DNA from: an uncultured Flavihumibacter sp.
GTDB taxonomy: Bacteria > Bacteroidota > Bacteroidia > Chitinophagales > Chitinophagaceae
Length of the DNA: 26,294 bases
Direction: 5' to 3'
Assembly (NCBI GenBank): GCA_946482545.1
Contig: CAMLRX010000065.1
Location: 1-26,294 of the forward strand
The position numbers and the translations under genes were made by a program. Below the pieces are notes generated by a model. It saw only the letters and a list, made by a program, of their open reading frames with translations, was not told where the DNA came from and did no database searches. This document shows positions 23,602-26,294 of this stretch, piece after piece (position 1 is the first letter of the stretch; every line of letters begins with the position of its first letter).

Positions 23602-24855
23602 TCACGAAGGTTGTTTTTCTTCCCAAATCGCCGCCAGGTGCACAATCGTCTCCACACTTTTCTGCATATCCTGGATGCTTACATATTCATGTTTGCCGTG
23701 AAAAGCCATCTCGCCCGTGAAGATATTCGGACAAGGCAATCCCATAAACGAAAGGCGTGAGCCATCCGTTCCGCCACGGGCACTCATTGGTTTAACATCG
23801 ATACCCGCACGGAGAATGGCCTCGATCGCATACGCAGATACTTCAGGATGTTGCTGCACGATCTCTTTCATGTTGCGGTATTGCTCCTTCACCTCAAAAG
23901 AAGCGGTAGCGCCCGGGTATTGTGCCAAAGCCTGGTCAAGACATGCTTTCAACACGGTTTCATGCTCCGCTAATTTCGCTGTAATAAAGTCGCGTACAAT
24001 AAACCGAAGTGTGGCCTTCTCTGCGATACCATCAAAATGAACGGGATGAAAAAAACCTTCCCTTCCCTCGGTAAGCTCAGGTGCAAGACCATCTTTCGGA
24101 AGCGCAGACAGGAATGCGCCCGCCACTTTCAACGAATTCACCAGTTTATTTTTCGCATAACCAGGGTGTGCACTCACGCCGTAAATGGTAACGGTAACAC
24201 CGTCGGCGGAAAAAGTTTCATCTTCGTAAGCACCGCGTTCTCCTGCATCCAGCGTGTAGCCAAAATCAGCGCCTAGTTTTTTAATATCGACCTTATCCAC
24301 GCCGCGACCCACCTCTTCATCCGGTGTAAACAACAACCTGATTTTCCCATGTTTTACCTCAGGGTGCGTTACCAGGTAATGCGCCATATCCATAATGATG
24401 GCTACACCAGCTTTGTCGTCCGCGCCCAGCAACGTGGTACCGGAAGCCGTAATAATGTCTTCCCCTTTTTTCTCTTTCAGATAAGGATGCGCCTCCGGAC
24501 TGATGACCTGTGTGGCATCATCGGGCAGCACGATATCTCCGCCATCATAATTCCAGTGGATCAAAGGTTTTACATTGGCGCCGGTACAATCGGGAGCCGT
24601 ATCCATGTGCGCACAAAAACAGATGACGGGCACCTGCTTTTCTGTATTGGACGGAATAGTCGCATATACATATCCGTAAGTATCCATTTCAGCATCTTCA
24701 ATGCCCATTTCCTTTAGTTGCTGTACGAGTACGGCACCAAGGTCCTTTTGTTTTTCGGTAGAAGGGAAAGAAGAAGAAAACGGATCACTTTGCGTATCTA
24801 TCTGCACGTAATGGAGGAACCGTTCCGCAACGGTAAAATGGTAGGAGGAGAACAT
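23602..24855 (-). CDS. pepT: Peptidase T (tripeptide aminopeptidase, M20B)
   Basis: The protein has 417 residues, close to the usual length. PepT is a cytosolic two-zinc enzyme that removes the N-terminal residue from tripeptides. Seen: HMDTAPD with His83 and Asp85, GADDKAG with bridging Asp146, PDEEVGRG with Glu180 and Glu181, DAGERGAYEDETF with Asp203, and the late FHGKHEYV with the last His ligand. The lid domain lies at about 215-325. It is downstream of the FKBP gene on the same strand, but a T-tailed hairpin lies between them. A weak structure with a T-run (about 23544-23567) follows it. Confidence 0.96.
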   Translation of the reverse strand: MFSSYHFTVAERFLHYVQIDTQSDPFSSSFPSTEKQKDLGAVLVQQLKEMGIEDAEMDTYGYVYATIPSNTEKQVPVICFCAHMDTAPDCTGANVKPLIHWNYDGGDIVLPDDATQVISPEAHPYLKEKKGEDIITASGTTLLGADDKAGVAIIMDMAHYLVTHPEVKHGKIRLLFTPDEEVGRGVDKVDIKKLGADFGYTLDAGERGAYEDETFSADGVTVTIYGVSAHPGYAKNKLVNSLKVAGAFLSALPKDGLAPELTEGREGFFHPVHFDGIAEKATLRFIVRDFITAKLAEHETVLKACLDQALAQYPGATASFEVKEQYRNMKEIVQQHPEVSAYAIEAILRAGIDVKPMSARGGTDGSRLSFMGLPCPNIFTGEMAFHGKHEYVSIQDMQKSVETIVHLAAIWEEKQPS

Positions 24856-24877
24856 AGGTCAACAGGAAAAATGAAAT

Positions 24878-24944
24878 AAAAAAAGGAGAATGATCCGGAA
24901 CCGTGTTATACCCTGAAGGGCGCCAGTTCCCAAAACCATTCTCC
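24878..24944 (-). terminator. nested-hairpin terminator after the FKBP gene
   Basis: On the minus strand an 8-bp outer stem (GGAGAATG/CATTCTCC, 24944-24937 with 24892-24885) encloses a 5-bp stem (GGAAC/GTTCC, 24930-24926 with 24901-24897) and an inner CCC-TTCA-GGG hairpin (24920-24911). The outer stem is followed directly by TTTTTTT. It should end the FKBP transcript, or attenuate read-through into pepT 22 bases further on. Confidence 0.75.
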
Positions 24945-24955
24945 CAGGAAAAATA

Positions 24956-25408
24956 TTAAGGCGTGATAATGAGTGATCCGCCAACGATTTCCACGAGTTC
25001 GAGGTCGAACACGAGGTCCTGACCTGCGAGGGGGTGGTTGGCATCCAGTACCACTACTTCTTCTTTTACTTCTTTGATCACAACGGGGATCACTTGTCCG
25101 CCACCGTTGGTCATATTCAAACGCATTCCAGCCTCGGGATTCATATCGGGCGGGAACTGGTTCAGCGGGTATTCCACCAGCATATCCGGATTGGCGGGGC
25201 CATAAGCCTCATCCACAGGAATTTCAATAGTTCTCTTCTCTCCTACAGCCATTCCCATCACACCATTATCGAAACCGGCGATCACCATTCCGCTGCCTAC
25301 TTCAAACTCCAGCGGCTCGCGGCCTTCTGAAGAATCGAATGTAGTACCATCTGTGAGGCGGCCATGGTAATGCACTTTAACCTTGTCGCCATTTTTTACT
25401 TGTTGCAT
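24956..25408 (-). CDS. FKBP-type peptidyl-prolyl isomerase, SlyD-like
   Basis: The protein has 150 residues. It is a cytosolic prolyl isomerase/chaperone. The FKBP part has VHYHGRLTDGTTFDSS, then PLEFEVGSGMVIAGFDNGVMGMAVGEKRTIEIP. The insert-in-flap chaperone domain (about 75-120) is followed by the closing strand segment HPLAGQDLVFDLELVEI, which is the SlyD signature. The His/Cys-rich metal-binding tail of E. coli SlyD is missing; the protein ends GGSLIITP. A minus-strand box TAAATTTT (25420-25413), 7 of 8 matches, ends 4 bases before the ATG. Confidence 0.94.
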   Translation of the reverse strand: MQQVKNGDKVKVHYHGRLTDGTTFDSSEGREPLEFEVGSGMVIAGFDNGVMGMAVGEKRTIEIPVDEAYGPANPDMLVEYPLNQFPPDMNPEAGMRLNMTNGGGQVIPVVIKEVKEEVVVLDANHPLAGQDLVFDLELVEIVGGSLIITP

Positions 25409-25476
25409 GCTAAAAATTTATATTAAACAGGCAGGCAAGGTAACACCATTTCTCCGTTTTTAGGGAAGATTTGAGT

Positions 25477-25484
25477 TAATTTTG
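25477..25484 (+). promoter_or_regulatory. -7 box of the DUF1343 gene
   Basis: TAATTTTG is a full match to TAnnTTTG and ends 24 bases before ATG 25509, giving a leader of about 19 bases. A run of T (25457-25461) lies roughly where a -33 element would be. Confidence 0.45.
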
Positions 25485-25508
25485 GCTACACCAGATGAAT
25501 TTCCCGTT

Positions 25509-26294
25509 ATGTCAAGAGCCATATTTCTTCGCCTCGCCAGTTGCTTTTTTCTGATCGCAGTGCTGAATTCCTGCGGTGTTTCCGCCCAGCCAGCTATCCG
25601 TGCCGCAGCGGAAACGCCTGAAAAATACCTTCACCTGCTGAAAAACAAGCGGGTAGGCATTTTCGCCAACCATACGGCTACTGTCGGAAAAGAGCACCTC
25701 GTGGATGTGCTCAAAAGGAACAAAGTGAACATCGTGGCCATTTTCGCCCCGGAACATGGTTTCCGTGGAGATATGGACGCAGGGCAGAAATTCGACACCG
25801 CAATCGATCCCCAGACCGGCATCAAAATCGTTTCCTTGTACGGAAAGAAAAGAAGACCGGAAGCGTCCGATCTGAAGGATATTGATGTAATGGTGTTCGA
25901 TATCCAGGATGTTGGTGTCCGTTTTTACACCTATATCTCTTCCCTGGAAGAATACATGCTTTCGGCCATCGAATTTGATAAACCACTGGTGATACTGGAC
26001 CGCCCCAACCCGAACGGCTTTTATGTTGATGGCCCTGTATTGGAAAAACCTTTCCGGTCTTTTATTGGCATGCAGCCCATTCCTATTGTTTATGGGATGA
26101 CCATCGGCGAATACGGCAAAATGTTACTGGGCGAAAAATGGCTGGATTCCTCGATTCTGGCCAAAAAGAAAAAGAATTTTTCACTTACCGTAGTGCCTTG
26201 CAGCGGCTATACCCATCAGAGCAAATACCAATTGCCTGTAGCCCCCTCGCCCAACCTGCCGGATATGACCTCCATTTACCTTTATCCCTCCACC
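25509..26294 (+). CDS. DUF1343/NamZ-type lipoprotein, partial (3' end outside the window)
   Basis: The first 262 codons are present and the frame is open to the window edge. A signal segment ends in the lipobox LNSC (Cys22), so it is exported and lipidated. The mature part starts with KNKRVGIFANHTA, continues with IFAPEHGFRGDMDAGQ and VMVFDIQDVGVRFYTYISSL, then LDRPNPNG and APSPNLPDM. These are hallmarks of DUF1343, the exo-beta-N-acetylmuramidase NamZ family, which removes terminal MurNAc from peptidoglycan fragments. Family members are about 400 residues, so roughly the last third is missing. The role is probably cell-wall turnover or scavenging at the envelope. Confidence 0.93.
   Translation, partial: MSRAIFLRLASCFFLIAVLNSCGVSAQPAIRAAAETPEKYLHLLKNKRVGIFANHTATVGKEHLVDVLKRNKVNIVAIFAPEHGFRGDMDAGQKFDTAIDPQTGIKIVSLYGKKRRPEASDLKDIDVMVFDIQDVGVRFYTYISSLEEYMLSAIEFDKPLVILDRPNPNGFYVDGPVLEKPFRSFIGMQPIPIVYGMTIGEYGKMLLGEKWLDSSILAKKKKNFSLTVVPCSGYTHQSKYQLPVAPSPNLPDMTSIYLYPST

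Overview
The window looks like a chromosomal segment of a Bacteroidota bacterium, most likely of the Chitinophagaceae type. Three things point there. The promoters are of the Bacteroidota kind: TAnnTTTG boxes occur just upstream of many genes, and Shine-Dalgarno sequences are mostly absent. The protein families also fit: FtsK next to LolA, a PorT-like outer-membrane barrel, a CarboxypepD-reg protein, a YpdA-type flavoprotein, the long form of PyrF, and a DUF1343/NamZ lipoprotein. The content is mostly conserved single-copy genes at moderate GC, tightly packed, with no gene-free stretch over 300 bases. I saw no tRNA, rRNA, CRISPR array, transposase or integrase gene.

Layout. 1-268 is gene-free and carries a strong palindrome and a related half copy. 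269-1407 holds divergent ubiX (-) and a thioredoxin-fold lipoprotein (+), followed by a strong terminator. 1634-3482 is a minus-strand pair, kynU then an SGNH hydrolase. It is head-to-head with a glutaryl-CoA dehydrogenase (3617-4795), so kynurenine and glutaryl-CoA catabolism sit together. 4946-5837 is aroK overlapping a DUF423 membrane gene. 5849-7807 (-) is an orphan 7TM sensor histidine kinase. 7933-11298 is ftsK and lolA (+). A fold-back repeat with an inner terminator fills 11299-11573. Then come a PorT-like barrel, pyrF and mrp (all -), a CarboxypepD-reg protein and a 3-hydroxybutyryl-CoA dehydrogenase (+), a tandem-domain UspA (-), a stand-alone C39-like peptidase domain (+), a YigZ protein and ribD (-), prmC (+), the exbB-exbD pair (-), and ypdA (+). 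22317-23600 is the only clearly accessory stretch: a relic of an OmpA-family gene followed by a solitary rhuM gene. pepT and an FKBP-type isomerase (-) follow. The window ends inside a DUF1343/NamZ lipoprotein gene (+).

The window is largely housekeeping, and I do not see a clear new multi-gene system. The best leads are: (1) a bimodal spacing between TAnnTTTG boxes and start codons, which predicts many leaderless mRNAs; (2) the 3' fossil of an OmpA-family gene abutting rhuM, which marks a likely insertion or replacement junction; (3) the 196-bp fold-back repeat built from GACGCAAAG units around a terminator; (4) a stand-alone C39-like peptidase domain with Cys, Gln and His present but Glu where Asp is usual; (5) a possible small RNA ending at the 1565-1592 terminator.
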